This document shows, piece after piece, positions 27,215 to 36,020 of a DNA stretch of 64,000 nt. Location of the stretch: NCBI RefSeq assembly GCF_001006805.1, contig NZ_LN811350.1, positions 713,227-777,226 of the forward strand, in the 5' to 3' direction. Positions within the stretch are counted from its first letter, which is position 1. The number at the start of each line of letters is the position of its first letter. The stretch comes from Microvirga massiliensis. GTDB lineage: Bacteria > Pseudomonadota > Alphaproteobacteria > Rhizobiales > Beijerinckiaceae. The notes beneath the pieces are model-generated. The model ran no database searches and was not told the DNA's origin. It saw only the letters and a program-made list of their open reading frames with translations. Made by a program: the position numbers and the translations under genes.

Positions 27215-28077
27215 CAGCGTACACTCTCGACACGGCCGAACAGCCCGCGCGGGCGTATCAGAAGCACGGCCAGCATGATCACGAAGGCAAGGGCGATCTT
27301 GTAGGTGAAGCCGACGAAGGGCGTCGAGACTTCCTGCGCAATGCCGAGGATGAGGCCAGCGACGACGGCCCCGACCGGAGATCCGATGCCGCCGAGAATC
27401 GCCGCCGTGAACGCAGGAAGGAGCATCTCCCAGCCGAATTCGGGCGTCACGATCGTCTTGATCCCGAGCATCATGCCCGCGATGCCCGCAATGCCTCCCG
27501 CGAGCAGCCACAGCGTCACCATCACCCGGTTGGGCCGGATGCCGGAGACGCGCGCGAGATCGCGATTATCGGCAACCGCGCGCATCTGGCGGCCGATCGA
27601 GGTGAGATAGAGCAGCGCGAACACGGCCGCGAGCGCCACGAGGGCGACCAGGGCGAGTTGCAGATCGAGAGGGGTGACTCGAAGGCCGCCGAACACATAG
27701 GGACGGGACAGGGGCACCTGAAAGACCTGCTGGCTGTGCCCGAACGCGACGCCGAGGACGGCCCGGATGAAGAATGCGACGCCGATCGACGCGACGAGCA
27801 AAGCCACGACGGACCGATCGGCGAGCCGGCGGAACACGGCCCAATAGGCGAGGAGCATCGCCAAGCCCGTCATGAAGAGGGCGCTCATTCCACCGAGCAC
27901 GATCGACCCGGTCGTCTTGTGCGCCGCCAGCGCAGCATAGGCGCCGAATGTCATCGCATCGCCGGTTGCTGCGTTGGGAAATCTGGCAATGCCGAAAACG
28001 AGCGTAATCGAGAGAGCCGCGAGGCCGATGACCAGTCCCTGGACAATGCCGTTGACGACGAGTTGGGCGTAAAACAT
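27214..28077 (-). CDS. ABC transporter permease (LivH type), system 2
   Basis: This 287-residue permease has the variant signature LVFGIARFPNAATGDAMTFG in place of the usual N-F-A-H-G box, so the conserved His-Gly is missing. The coupling element VSGIRPNRVMVTLWLLAGGIAGIAG is present. Start ATG at 28077 has a poor ribosome-binding site and follows an intercistronic hairpin, so its expression may be set lower than that of the binding protein. Confidence 0.9.
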   Translation of the reverse strand: MFYAQLVVNGIVQGLVIGLAALSITLVFGIARFPNAATGDAMTFGAYAALAAHKTTGSIVLGGMSALFMTGLAMLLAYWAVFRRLADRSVVALLVASIGVAFFIRAVLGVAFGHSQQVFQVPLSRPYVFGGLRVTPLDLQLALVALVALAAVFALLYLTSIGRQMRAVADNRDLARVSGIRPNRVMVTLWLLAGGIAGIAGMMLGIKTIVTPEFGWEMLLPAFTAAILGGIGSPVGAVVAGLILGIAQEVSTPFVGFTYKIALAFVIMLAVLLIRPRGLFGRVESVR

Positions 28078-28120
28078 GGTGAACCGACAACCACCGCCGC
28101 AGGGCGGACAGGATGATTTG

Positions 28121-28152
28121 CTGCATCCGGCCTGGTGTCAGGCCGGATGCAG
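28121..28152 (-). promoter_or_regulatory. Intercistronic hairpin after livK, system 2
   Basis: A perfect 14-bp stem (CTGCATCCGGCCTG at 28121-28134 with its complement at 28139-28152) closes a 4-base loop. It lies between the binding-protein gene and livH, with no T-run after it on the transcribed strand. This position is where 3'-stabilising hairpins sit in transporter operons. Confidence 0.7.
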
Positions 28153-28179
28153 GTCAGGCGCGTCGAGGAGTGAGCGCGC

Positions 28180-29400
28180 TTAGATCTTGACGACGTAGCG
28201 GCGGTTGAGTTGCCCGCCCTCGATGAAGAACACACCGAAATCCGGCGTGACGTCTCCATACTGGTCGAAGTCCAGGACCGAAGATGCGCCCTCGTAATTG
28301 ATCTTCCCTTTCTTGAGCGCCTCCTTCCCCTCTGCGAAGGTATAGACCTGCTGGCCGTCAGGGTTCGAGACCTCACGGATCTTGGCATTGATGGCGGCCG
28401 TCTCGCCCGAGTTCGCGGCTTCGATGGCGAGCGCGAGGCAATTCACCATGTCCCAGGTCATGGCAGCGAAGATATTCGATTGTCCGGGCTGGCCGGTCGC
28501 CTTCCGATAGGCCTCGTCGTAGACCTTGTAGGAAGGGGCGTTCTCGTTGGAGACGGAATCGACCGAGATCACGCCCTCGACGACATCCGGGCCTACGGCC
28601 TTCACGAGATCGGGGTTTGCAGCCCAACCGGGAATGATCCACTTCACGGGCTGTCCGGTCTGGTACCATTCACGCATGATGATAGTGGTGTCGGCGAGAT
28701 AGGATCCCGTCACGATCACGTCGGGATTCGCAGACAAAACCTTCTGGAGCTCGGAGCGATAGGACGGCTGGTTCGGTTCGTAGACGACGCTTGCCACCAC
28801 CTTGTTGCCCTTCGCTTCCCAGGCCTTGCGGAAGCCCTCGGTGTTGCCGATGCCGGAAGCATTGTTGAAGGCCATGGTGGCCGGACGCTTGAAGCCTTCC
28901 TTGATGCAGATTTCCGCAAAGGCCTTCCCGAAGCGGTCGTTGGTCGCCTGAAACCGATAGGACAAGCCTTTGGCATTGGCCGGTGGCACCGAGAGCGCCG
29001 GTGCTCCGGAGGTGTTCATGAGAATGATGTTGGCGTCGTTCGTCAGCGGAATGACTGCCAGCGAAACGCCCGAGGACCAGGTGCCGAGGATCGCCCGGAC
29101 CTTGTTGACGTCGATGAGCTTCTTCGCCGCGAGCACGCCCGCCTGCGGGCTCGTCTGCGAGTCCTCGGCGAGGATCTCGAGCTTGCGCCCGGCGGCACCG
29201 CCTGCCGCGTTCACGGCTTCGGCTGCGGCGATGATCGCCTTCTGCATGCCGGGGCCGTATGGACTTCCCGATCCGGTGACGGGACAGAGCGCTCCGATGC
29301 GGAATGTCTCCTGTCCCTGCGCGCGAAGGATGGAGGGAGCCCCGATCAGCGCCGTTGCGGCGCCAAGCGTGCCCATGAATTGGCGGCGGGTGGTGAACAT
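28180..29400 (-). CDS. ABC transporter substrate-binding protein (LivK/HAAT type), system 2
   Basis: This 406-residue periplasmic protein has a Tat-type leader (TTRRQFMGTLGAATALIGAPS, cleavage near LRAQGQ). The mature start is FRIGALCPVTGSGSPYGPGM, and GTWSSGVSLAVIPLTNDANI is typical of type I folds. ATG at 29400 is preceded by AAGGGGAA. It follows the amidohydrolase gene by 21 bases, so the imported compound may be the product or substrate of that hydrolase. Confidence 0.92.
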   Translation of the reverse strand: MFTTRRQFMGTLGAATALIGAPSILRAQGQETFRIGALCPVTGSGSPYGPGMQKAIIAAAEAVNAAGGAAGRKLEILAEDSQTSPQAGVLAAKKLIDVNKVRAILGTWSSGVSLAVIPLTNDANIILMNTSGAPALSVPPANAKGLSYRFQATNDRFGKAFAEICIKEGFKRPATMAFNNASGIGNTEGFRKAWEAKGNKVVASVVYEPNQPSYRSELQKVLSANPDVIVTGSYLADTTIIMREWYQTGQPVKWIIPGWAANPDLVKAVGPDVVEGVISVDSVSNENAPSYKVYDEAYRKATGQPGQSNIFAAMTWDMVNCLALAIEAANSGETAAINAKIREVSNPDGQQVYTFAEGKEALKKGKINYEGASSVLDFDQYGDVTPDFGVFFIEGGQLNRRYVVKI

Positions 29401-29421
29401 CGTGAATTCCCCTTTGGCTCT

Positions 29422-30660
29422 CTAATTCAGCTCGTTCTTGATGAATTCGCCACCTTTCACGATGATCGGCAAGTGACGTCCCTGGCCCGTGAGAAGCGAC
29501 AGATCGGCGAGCGGGTCACCGTCCACGACGACGAAATCGGCATAGGCATCCGGTGCGATCACCCCGATCTTGCCGGTCATGCCGATCAGTTCGGCGGCAT
29601 GAATGGTCGTCGACCGGATCACCTCGATGGCCGGCAGCACGCGCCCGCGAATTACGAACTCCTCCGACTGGTGGCGGTGCATTGGACCAAGAAGATCGGA
29701 GCCATAGGCCATCATCACGCCGGCGTCGTGCATGATCTCGAGGGACTCGAGACCGCGCAGGCGCACATCGTCGATCTTGGCCACGGAGGCAGCCGGAAGA
29801 CCGAGCGACTCGCCCTCATTCTTCAGCGCCTCGTAGGTCACGAGGGTCGGGCATGCGATGGCGCCGCGCTCCTTCATGAGGGAAGCAGTTTTTGTCTCGA
29901 TCAGGTTCGCATGCTCGACCGAGCGCACGCCCAGCTCGACGGCCCGTGCGATTGCCTCGTCGGTGTAGAGATGCGCCGCCACATAGGTCTGCGCATTGTG
30001 AGCCTCCTCGACGATGGCGCGGATCTCGTCACTGGAATAGCCGAGAAACGCGATCGGATCTGTGGGGGAGGCGACGCCGCCATTGGCCATGATCTTGATG
30101 AACTGCGCGCCCTGGCGGATCTCGTCGCGTGCCGCCTCCCGGCAGGCATCGACGCCGTTGCAGATCCGCCCGAGCGCACCGAGGCGCCGGGTCTGGTAAT
30201 CGGCATCGCGATTGTCGTACCGGCCGCGGAAATCCGCGTGGCCGCCGGTCTGGGATAGCGCTTTTCCGCAGACGATGAGGCGCGGCCCGGCGGTCAAGCC
30301 TTGCTCGAGGGCATCCACGAGAGCATAGGTCGCGCCGCCCACGTCGCGCACGGTGGTAAAGCCTCGCGCCAGCATCTCTCCCATGATGCGTTGTGCATGA
30401 AATGCGACCAGCGCATCCGGAAGAAGCGCATTCTGCCCGAGATTGACCAGACCGGCCACGACATGCACATGGCAGTCGATGAGGCCGGGCATCAGGGTCC
30501 TGCCCCTCAGATCGATCATGCGGGCGCCGGAATCCTGAATCGGCTTGTCGGAGATCTCCTTGATGAGTCCGCCTTCGGCGCGGACGAAACGGTCGTGCTC
30601 GCCCTCAGGGCTTCGGCCATCGAGCAGACGGGCGTTCTGGAAAATGATAGCCTGTGACAC
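29422..30660 (-). CDS. Metal-dependent amidohydrolase (imidazolonepropionase/dipeptidase-like)
   Basis: This 412-residue amidohydrolase-superfamily barrel has metal ligands His64 and His66 (IDCHVHVVAG), a probable carboxylated Lys in FIKIMANGGVASPTDP, His in AAHLYTDEA, His in VEHANLI and Asp in AYGSDL. This pattern fits the group that includes Xaa-Arg/Xaa-Pro dipeptidases and related cytoplasmic hydrolases. It is the first gene of the operon with the second liv system, so a short peptide, amide or cyclic amide brought in by that transporter is a reasonable substrate. No signal peptide is seen. Confidence 0.88.
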   Translation of the reverse strand: MSQAIIFQNARLLDGRSPEGEHDRFVRAEGGLIKEISDKPIQDSGARMIDLRGRTLMPGLIDCHVHVVAGLVNLGQNALLPDALVAFHAQRIMGEMLARGFTTVRDVGGATYALVDALEQGLTAGPRLIVCGKALSQTGGHADFRGRYDNRDADYQTRRLGALGRICNGVDACREAARDEIRQGAQFIKIMANGGVASPTDPIAFLGYSSDEIRAIVEEAHNAQTYVAAHLYTDEAIARAVELGVRSVEHANLIETKTASLMKERGAIACPTLVTYEALKNEGESLGLPAASVAKIDDVRLRGLESLEIMHDAGVMMAYGSDLLGPMHRHQSEEFVIRGRVLPAIEVIRSTTIHAAELIGMTGKIGVIAPDAYADFVVVDGDPLADLSLLTGQGRHLPIIVKGGEFIKNELN

Positions 30661-31012
30661 CTGGGATACCTTTCCTGTCGTAGTTCGGGGATCTCACCCG
30701 TTCCGTGCCGCAGGGGGAGAGCATCGCCGGCTGTCACCAGGTGACGGTCGGAGGAGAGCCTCGGGCGAGAGGGCCGGATGCGCTTCGTCAGCGAGCATTT
30801 GGCCAAACTCCACCCGGTCATCTCACTGTGGGAGACCCACAGATCTCGCCCGTGTCATGTGGGCCGGGCCGCTCCCGCGACAGCACTATCGGGAGAGCGA
30901 TAGCGCGGCGCGAAGGCACCGGCAAGGTCGAATTGGCAGCTTCCGGCGGCGTTGGCGCCCGCCGGGAGATGGTCCAGAATGTGTCCTTGCGGCACGGCAG
31001 AGGAGGGCGTCC
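30661..31012. promoter_or_regulatory. Divergent intergenic region (amidohydrolase-liv operon / pcaD)
   Basis: This 352-base region holds both divergent promoters. The pcaD ribosome-binding site AGAGGAGGGCG is at its right end. No gene or repeat was recognised. It contains a TCACCAGGTGA palindrome near 30736-30746 that could bind a regulator; no regulator gene adjoins. Confidence 0.4.
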
Positions 31013-31789
31013 ATGCAGACCATCCGCATCAACGGCGAGAATTTTCACGTCCGGGTGGACGGGCCGAAAGGCTACCCGGCGCTGCTGCTGTCGAATTCGC
31101 TCAGTTCCGACATGTCGATGTGGGATGACCAGATCCCCGTATGGTCGGAGCGCTTCCAGGTCATCCGCTACGATCAGCGTGGCCATGGGAGAAGCGCGGT
31201 CTCGCCCGCTCCTTATTCGATCGAGCAACTCGGCCGCGACGCCATCGGCGTGATGGATGCGCTCGGCATCGACAAGGCGCATTGGTGCGGCCTCTCGATG
31301 GGCGGAATGGTAGGGATGTGGGTCCTGACGAATGCACCTGAGCGCATCGGGAGGGCGGTGCTCGCCAATACCGCTGCCCATATGGGGCCACCGGAGCTCT
31401 GGAACGGGCGGATCAGGACGGCCGAGCGTGGAGGAATGGAGGCTCTGGTCGAGCCCACGATCGAACGCTGGTTCCCCGAGGATTTCCGTAAGTCCGCGCC
31501 GGATACAATGGATCGCATGCGCGCCATGATCCTGCATACGCCCGTGGCGGGATATATCGGATCCTGTGCAGCCATTCGCGATATGGATCAGCGCGAGTCG
31601 ATCCGGGCGATCGGCAATCCCGTGCTCGTCATTATCGGATCTCGCGATCCGGCGACCAAGCCGGAGGATGGCGAGCTCATTGCCCGTGCAATTAGGAATT
31701 CGGAGACCTTCATTTTGGATGCCGCTCACATTTCCAATGTCGAACGGCCGAAAGCATTCTCGTCTGCGGTCATGAAATTCCTGGGATGA
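31013..31789 (+). CDS. pcaD: 3-oxoadipate enol-lactonase
   Basis: This 258-residue alpha/beta hydrolase has the PcaD pattern: SNSLSSDMSMWDDQIPVW, RYDQRGHGRS, nucleophile Ser95 (WCGLSMGGMVG), Asp212 (GSRDPATKPEDG) and His239 (AAHISNVERP). PcaD opens beta-ketoadipate enol-lactone to 3-oxoadipate in protocatechuate/catechol breakdown. The ATG at 31013 with AGGAGGG upstream is firm. It stands apart from other pca genes except the PcaF-type thiolase at 20964. Confidence 0.9.
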   Translation: MQTIRINGENFHVRVDGPKGYPALLLSNSLSSDMSMWDDQIPVWSERFQVIRYDQRGHGRSAVSPAPYSIEQLGRDAIGVMDALGIDKAHWCGLSMGGMVGMWVLTNAPERIGRAVLANTAAHMGPPELWNGRIRTAERGGMEALVEPTIERWFPEDFRKSAPDTMDRMRAMILHTPVAGYIGSCAAIRDMDQRESIRAIGNPVLVIIGSRDPATKPEDGELIARAIRNSETFILDAAHISNVERPKAFSSAVMKFLG

Positions 31790-31800
31790 ACGAGGCGAAT

Positions 31801-32081
31801 GCTTCGCCCTTGCAAGCCGCAGGCGCAGTCCTGGATTGCTTCGCCTCCGGCTCGCAATGACGGAAGTGCAATGGGACGGTGCATCGCGCCTGCGGCGCGC
31901 AATGACACAGTGGGTCCGCATTAGGCTGGATGACTGCGGCTCGCAGTGACGGCAGTGGGTCCGGCGCTACTCCGGTTCCGGCTCTGCACCGCCTGCCCTC
32001 AGCCCCTCTTCGTCATTGCGAACGCAGTGAAGCAATCTACCCGTCGACGGATGGTTCGCCTCGCCCGCGGCTCGCAATGAC
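31801..32081. repeat. Copy 4 of the intergenic palindromic repeat, three-part composite
   Basis: Three half-units can be seen: 31801-31862 (GGATTGCTTCGCCTCCGGCT, CGCAATGACGG), 31880-31953 (CGCGCCTGCGGCGCGCAATG) and 32010-32081 (CGTCATTGCGAACGCAGTGA, CTACCCGTCGACGGA). They are joined by the GTGGGTCCGGCGCTACTCCG module. It is the longest copy in the window and fills the gap between pcaD and the M20 gene. Confidence 0.82.
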
Positions 32082-32104
32082 AATCAATGCCAGAGGACTC
32101 ACGC

Positions 32105-33328
32105 ATGGTGAAAATCAATCCGGATCGCTTGCTGTCGGACCTTCGTACTCTCGCGTCTTTCGGGAAGTACAAGACCGGCGTTCATCGTCCGACCTATTCG
32201 GCAGACGATATGTCCGCACGTCGCTGGTTCGCCCAGCGGATCGAGGAGGCCGGACTGCGTGCGGAGATCGATGGGATCGGCAATGTTTACGGTTTCAATC
32301 CGACGAAAAGCCGACTGGCCCTCGCCGGATCGCATCTCGAATCGCAGAATCATGCCGGCTGGCTCGACGGAGCGCTCGGCGTGGTCTACGCCCTCGAGGC
32401 GGCACGTGCGATTTCCGAGGCGCCCGGCAATGCAGACGCCGGCTTGGACGTCATCGCCTTTGCGGATGAGGAAGGCCACTTCGGCAGCTTTCTGGGAAGC
32501 CGTTCCTTCATCGGCGATCTGACGGAAGCCGAAATAGATTCTGCTTTCAATCACTCGTTCGGGACCTCACTGCGGCAAGCGCTTGCGGAAGCCGGGCTTG
32601 CCGGCCGTAGCCGCCGCGTGATCGACGCGTCTCGCTATCGGGCATTCCTGGAAGCGCATATCGAGCAGGGAGACATTCTGGAATCCTCAGGCATGAAGAT
32701 TGGCATCGTGACAGCGATCGTCGCCATCTGGCAGTACAGGATTGTGGTGACGGGAGAGCAGAACCACGCCGGCACGACGACGATGGCGCGCCGACGGGAT
32801 GCCGGCCTGGCGCTGATACGGCTGCTTGCGGCCATCGACCGGCGATTCCCCGAGGTGGCGGGCCCGCGTTCGGTCTGGACCACGGGGCAGATCGCTCTGT
32901 CGCCCGGAGCCAAGAGCATCATCCCGGGTCAGGCGGAAGCATTGTTCCAGTTTCGTGACGCCGATGCCGACGTTCTCACGCGTCTCGAAAATGAGCTCAC
33001 GACCGTCATCCGGGAGGCCAACAGTGCGGGGCCTTGCACCGTGACCCTCGAACGGATCAGCGCCAGTCGCCCCGCGCCGATGGACGCCAACGTGCAGGAC
33101 GTCCTGGAGAGTGCAGCGGAGCAGTATGCCGCCGGCCAGCATGTCCGGATGCCGAGCGGCGCCGGCCATGATGCCCAGTGGCTTGCCCCGAAGCTGCCGA
33201 CGGGAATGCTCTTCGTGCCGAGCATCGGCGGGATCAGCCATCACTGGACGGAGAACACCTCGGACGAGGACATCGTGCTCGGCGCACAGGTTTTCGCGGA
33301 TGCAGCCATGAGGGTGTTGCGAGCTTGA
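32105..33328 (+). CDS. M20 family Zn-dependent amidase (N-carbamoyl-amino acid hydrolase / allantoate amidohydrolase type)
   Basis: This 407-residue enzyme of the HyuC/AllC/UAH group has binuclear metal residues His77 (GSHLESQNHAG), Asp88 (GWLDGALG) and Glu122-Glu123 (FADEEGHFG). It also has EAHIEQGDILE, GEQNHAGTTTMARRRDA, the dimerisation region SGAGHDAQW and C-terminal GGISHHWTENT. Members hydrolyse N-carbamoyl amino acids, allantoate or ureidoglycolate, releasing ammonia. ATG at 32105 follows AGAGGA; another ATG at 32087 would add six residues. No hydantoinase or allantoinase adjoins. Confidence 0.9.
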   Translation: MVKINPDRLLSDLRTLASFGKYKTGVHRPTYSADDMSARRWFAQRIEEAGLRAEIDGIGNVYGFNPTKSRLALAGSHLESQNHAGWLDGALGVVYALEAARAISEAPGNADAGLDVIAFADEEGHFGSFLGSRSFIGDLTEAEIDSAFNHSFGTSLRQALAEAGLAGRSRRVIDASRYRAFLEAHIEQGDILESSGMKIGIVTAIVAIWQYRIVVTGEQNHAGTTTMARRRDAGLALIRLLAAIDRRFPEVAGPRSVWTTGQIALSPGAKSIIPGQAEALFQFRDADADVLTRLENELTTVIREANSAGPCTVTLERISASRPAPMDANVQDVLESAAEQYAAGQHVRMPSGAGHDAQWLAPKLPTGMLFVPSIGGISHHWTENTSDEDIVLGAQVFADAAMRVLRA

Positions 33329-33417
33329 GCTGCCACGGAAGGCCCTGATCGAAAGTATTTACTTGGGTACGCGTGCGCCGCCTTGGGTGCGGTGCCGTCG
33401 GAGCCTTGGAGCGGAGC

Positions 33418-33540
33418 ATGAACGAAATCAAAGCGGTCTTTGCCGAGATCGAACGGCTACTCGGCGGCACCGATTTCCTGCCAGAGGGTCGGCCCGAGCA
33501 GCCACCGATGCCAAGTGTCGATAATGTGTCATTCGACTGA
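33418..33540 (+). CDS. Possible 40-aa protein or gene remnant
   Basis: This is a short reading (MNEIKAVFAEIERLLGG...) with an unremarkable start and no homology I recognise. The surrounding 350 bases (33329-33678) otherwise hold nothing I can name. The N-terminus looks like an amphipathic helix, so it could be the decayed start of a larger protein next to the toxin-antitoxin pair. Confidence 0.25.
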   Translation: MNEIKAVFAEIERLLGGTDFLPEGRPEQPPMPSVDNVSFD

Positions 33541-33678
33541 GACTTGCCCGCACACATAGGTCCAGCGATCGCACGGAGCACGGGCACGCCGATCGTCACT
33601 ATAGGTTTCTGTCGCCGCTCAAGCGCATCGGCGGGAGCGTTGCTGGTGATCCCAACTTCCAGGGGTCGACACCAACAC

Positions 33679-34140
33679 TCAAAGCAGCCGCGAATCGAGG
33701 AGAAACGGCTCGAGCGTCGCAATCTTGATGTCTGCCGATGCCGGATGACCATGATTGATCAAGACATTGACGTCTGGCGAGCCGGATAGCGGCACGATTG
33801 CGGAGGGTACGCAAAGAAGCGGCGCGGCGCGCTGCCGGTGCCATTGGTCACCCTTCTGCTGCGTCCATGCTTCCCGGTGGCGCCAGTCACTCGGCAGATC
33901 TTCAAGCCTGATCGTTTCAACCCCGAGCGTGTCAGGGACGTCATAGGTCACCATGATCAACTCGGGCAGCAGGGCGAGGTCCTCGATATGGACGAGTTTC
34001 TCCAAGACGCACAGAGAGGGGGAGGTGGCGCAATATGTAACGGCGTGACCGACGGTGTTCCATCGGCCATCGAAGAGCAGCCCGTAACCGCCGTCGAAGG
34101 CGTCCGCGTGTTGCTTGCCCGACAGCCGCCAAAGCCGCAT
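33679..34140 (-). CDS. RES domain toxin
   Basis: This 153-residue RES-family toxin has the family's conserved residues: N-terminal Arg (MRLWRLSG), then GRWNTVG, and ATSPSLCVLEKLVH with the Ser and Glu thought to act in NAD+ cleavage. RES toxins (MbcT, ParT, Res) degrade or phosphorolyse NAD+ or modify targets using it. The ATG at 34140 overlaps the antitoxin stop by one base (TGATG). Another ATG at 34158 would add six residues and overlap further. The antitoxin-first order is standard for this class. Confidence 0.9.
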   Translation of the reverse strand: MRLWRLSGKQHADAFDGGYGLLFDGRWNTVGHAVTYCATSPSLCVLEKLVHIEDLALLPELIMVTYDVPDTLGVETIRLEDLPSDWRHREAWTQQKGDQWHRQRAAPLLCVPSAIVPLSGSPDVNVLINHGHPASADIKIATLEPFLLDSRLL

Positions 34141-34577
34141 CAGGCGGCCGCACCCCATGCGATCTTACCGAGGATCGTCTCGATGACGCGAGCCCCTGCT
34201 TCGGTCTGTGCGATGTCGAGGGGCGATTCGCCGTGGAGTTCGGTCAGCGGTCGGCGCAGCCACCGATTGGCTTTGTCCTTGTCGCCGAACGTCTCTTCGG
34301 AGAGCGTCTGAATGCGCAGGAGCCGGACGGCACGATCGGATTCATCAATGGTGAGCGGTTGCTTCTTATCGGCCCGGTGGCGTCGCGTGCGCTGCGGAAT
34401 GACGAACTTCTCGATTTCCTGCTCGCTCAGTCCTGCCTGGGACAGGCCCTTGAGCGCGGTCAAAGGGAGGCGATTGCGGATCGCTCGTGCAAGATCGGCC
34501 TGCGACCGTACGACGGTCCCCAAGACTCTCTGTCCCCCGAGCTTGCGGGCAACCTCCTCAACGATCGCGATCGGCAT
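34140..34577 (-). CDS. Xre/MbcA/ParS-type antitoxin (DUF2384)
   Basis: This 145-residue partner of the RES toxin has an N-terminal region resembling an Xre-like helix-turn-helix (LPLTALKGLSQAGLSEQEIEKF, VIPQRTRRHR). The C-terminal toxin-binding domain is DRAVRLLRIQTLSEETFGD, KANRWLRRPLTELHGESPLD and IAQTEAGARVIETILGKIAWG. The ATG at 34577 has GAGG five bases upstream. A longer reading to 34655 adds 26 residues without a clear site. It probably represses its own promoter. Confidence 0.88.
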   Translation of the reverse strand: MPIAIVEEVARKLGGQRVLGTVVRSQADLARAIRNRLPLTALKGLSQAGLSEQEIEKFVIPQRTRRHRADKKQPLTIDESDRAVRLLRIQTLSEETFGDKDKANRWLRRPLTELHGESPLDIAQTEAGARVIETILGKIAWGAAA

Positions 34578-34669
34578 CTGGACCTCGTGATCCGGCAACT
34601 TGCCACAAAGATAGGCGGCATATTGCCGGGCTGCAAGGGCGCGCTCCTCGGGCACAAGCCCGGCTGCCC

Positions 34670-35074
34670 CTACGCCTTCGAGCCCTTACCCTGGAACTGA
34701 GGATCGATCGGTACCTGGAGCGCAAAGGCCAGCTTGTTGGTCTCGTTCGCCATGCCGACGACCGCCAAAAGCTCGCCCCACATCTCCTCCGTCATGCCGG
34801 CCTTCCGGGCCGCCGCGCCATGGGACGCGATGCAGTAGCCGCATCCATTCGTGATGCTCACTGCCAGATAGAGCATTTCCTTCGTGACGGGATCGAGGGT
34901 GCCCGGCGCCATGACATCCTTGAGGCTCTCCCAGGTTCGCTTCAGGGTCGGCGGATGCGTGGCCAGAGCCTTCCAGAAGTTGTTGACGTCGGGAACGCCT
35001 CTAGTCTGCTTGATATCGTCATAGACCGCGCGAACTTCGGCGGACGCGTCCTCGTACTGCACCAGGTCAGGCAT
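34670..35074 (-). CDS. Carboxymuconolactone decarboxylase family protein (AhpD-like)
   Basis: This 134-residue helical protein has the AhpD-type redox motif Cys78-x-x-Cys81 with His85 (NGCGYCIASHG) and an Asp/Glu-rich helix before it. Motif-bearing members act as peroxidase partners, not decarboxylases. It sits at the end of the tct operon after the cyclase-family hydrolase, so it may act on an intermediate or on oxidative side products. ATG at 35074 (MPDLVQYEDA) is preferred; an upstream start at 35107 would run into the intercistronic hairpin. Confidence 0.85.
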   Translation of the reverse strand: MPDLVQYEDASAEVRAVYDDIKQTRGVPDVNNFWKALATHPPTLKRTWESLKDVMAPGTLDPVTKEMLYLAVSITNGCGYCIASHGAAARKAGMTEEMWGELLAVVGMANETNKLAFALQVPIDPQFQGKGSKA

Positions 35075-35102
35075 CGCTGAGTTTCTCTGTTTGCTTTCGC
35101 CG

Positions 35103-35134
35103 TGCATCGGGAGGGGACTGCCCCTCCCGATGCA
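35103..35134 (-). promoter_or_regulatory. Intercistronic hairpin, perfect 14-bp stem
   Basis: The arms TGCATCGGGAGGGG (35103-35116) and 35121-35134 pair perfectly around a 4-base loop. It lies between the cyclase stop and the AhpD-like gene. On the minus strand no T-run follows; on the plus strand only TTTG does. It probably ends or attenuates the upstream transcript by stalling or protects its 3' end. Confidence 0.6.
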
Positions 35135-35141
35135 TTTGCCA

Positions 35142-35957
35142 TCAGACGAGCGCCAGGAGCCGGCTCGGCCCTCCGGTGGCTCCCTTGATCTTCGGTCCGC
35201 CCACGATCAGCGTCGCGCCGGTCGCAGGCACCTCGCCGAGATTGGCAACCCCTTCGAGGCCCCAGCGTCCGCCACCGAGCAAGGTGATGTGAAAGGCGAA
35301 GTCCTTCGAGGCGCCGTGATCGAGCGACATCGTATCGACCGCGACGCCCGAAACGTCCCGTGTGAGCAGAGCCTTGGCGACATCCGGGTGGAAACCGGGG
35401 AAGTGCATGACGCCGGAAGCATCGGCATTGCGGAATTTGGGGCCGGAGACATGCTTGTCCCAGCCGGAGCGCAGGGCCACACAGGCACCGGCCGGCAGGG
35501 GACCGTGCTGACGCTCGTGAGCCGCGATGTCGTCCATGGTGAGTTGGTAATCGGGATTCGATTCAGCCTTCGCGGTCACGTCGATCACCACGAGAGGAAC
35601 GACCAGCTTTTCGACGGGGAGCGCATCCGCAGAAAGGCCATCCTTCGTGAAGTGAAGGGGCGCGTCCATATGCGTTCCCGAGTGTTCCTGAATCACCCAC
35701 TCGTAGAAATTGTAGCCGTCCTCGGCGAGGTCGAACTTCTTGTTGAGCGCGATGCCGGGCGTGCCGCCGAAGGTCGGAAAGTCCGGCGAGAGCGTATGGG
35801 TGAGATCGATGACCCGCTCGAACCGCATCGGGGCCGCGGCCGCTGCAGGCGAGACCTGTGTGGCCGCGAAAGCTGCGCCGACGGCACCGGCGCCTCGAAA
35901 GAACGCTCGCCGGGACAGGCTTCGCGCCACGATCTCCTGACATCCTGGAACACACAT
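35142..35957 (-). CDS. Cyclase family protein (KynB-like metal hydrolase), Tat-exported
   Basis: This 271-residue protein has a twin-arginine leader (SLSRRAFFRGAGAVGAAFAA, cleavage near AAAAP). The mature domain has the cyclase/arylformamidase metal motif HSGTHMDAPLHF, plus IDLTHTLSPDFPTFGG and AVDTMSLDHGASKDFAFH. Relatives include kynurenine formamidase and isatin hydrolase, which open cyclic or N-formyl amides with Mn or Zn. Export to the periplasm is unusual for KynB and resembles other uncharacterised members. It is flanked by hairpins on both sides within the tct operon. Confidence 0.87.
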   Translation of the reverse strand: MCVPGCQEIVARSLSRRAFFRGAGAVGAAFAATQVSPAAAAAPMRFERVIDLTHTLSPDFPTFGGTPGIALNKKFDLAEDGYNFYEWVIQEHSGTHMDAPLHFTKDGLSADALPVEKLVVPLVVIDVTAKAESNPDYQLTMDDIAAHERQHGPLPAGACVALRSGWDKHVSGPKFRNADASGVMHFPGFHPDVAKALLTRDVSGVAVDTMSLDHGASKDFAFHITLLGGGRWGLEGVANLGEVPATGATLIVGGPKIKGATGGPSRLLALV

Positions 35958-36020
35958 CGCAGAGTCCTCCTGGTGTTGGAGGATCAGGATAACAACAACT
36001 CGAATGCGGCCGCCAGCATC

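Noticed and set aside
33329..33678. An insertion-sequence remnant before the toxin gene
   Set aside because: No transposase motif, terminal inverted repeat or target duplication could be recognised; only a possible 40-residue reading remains.
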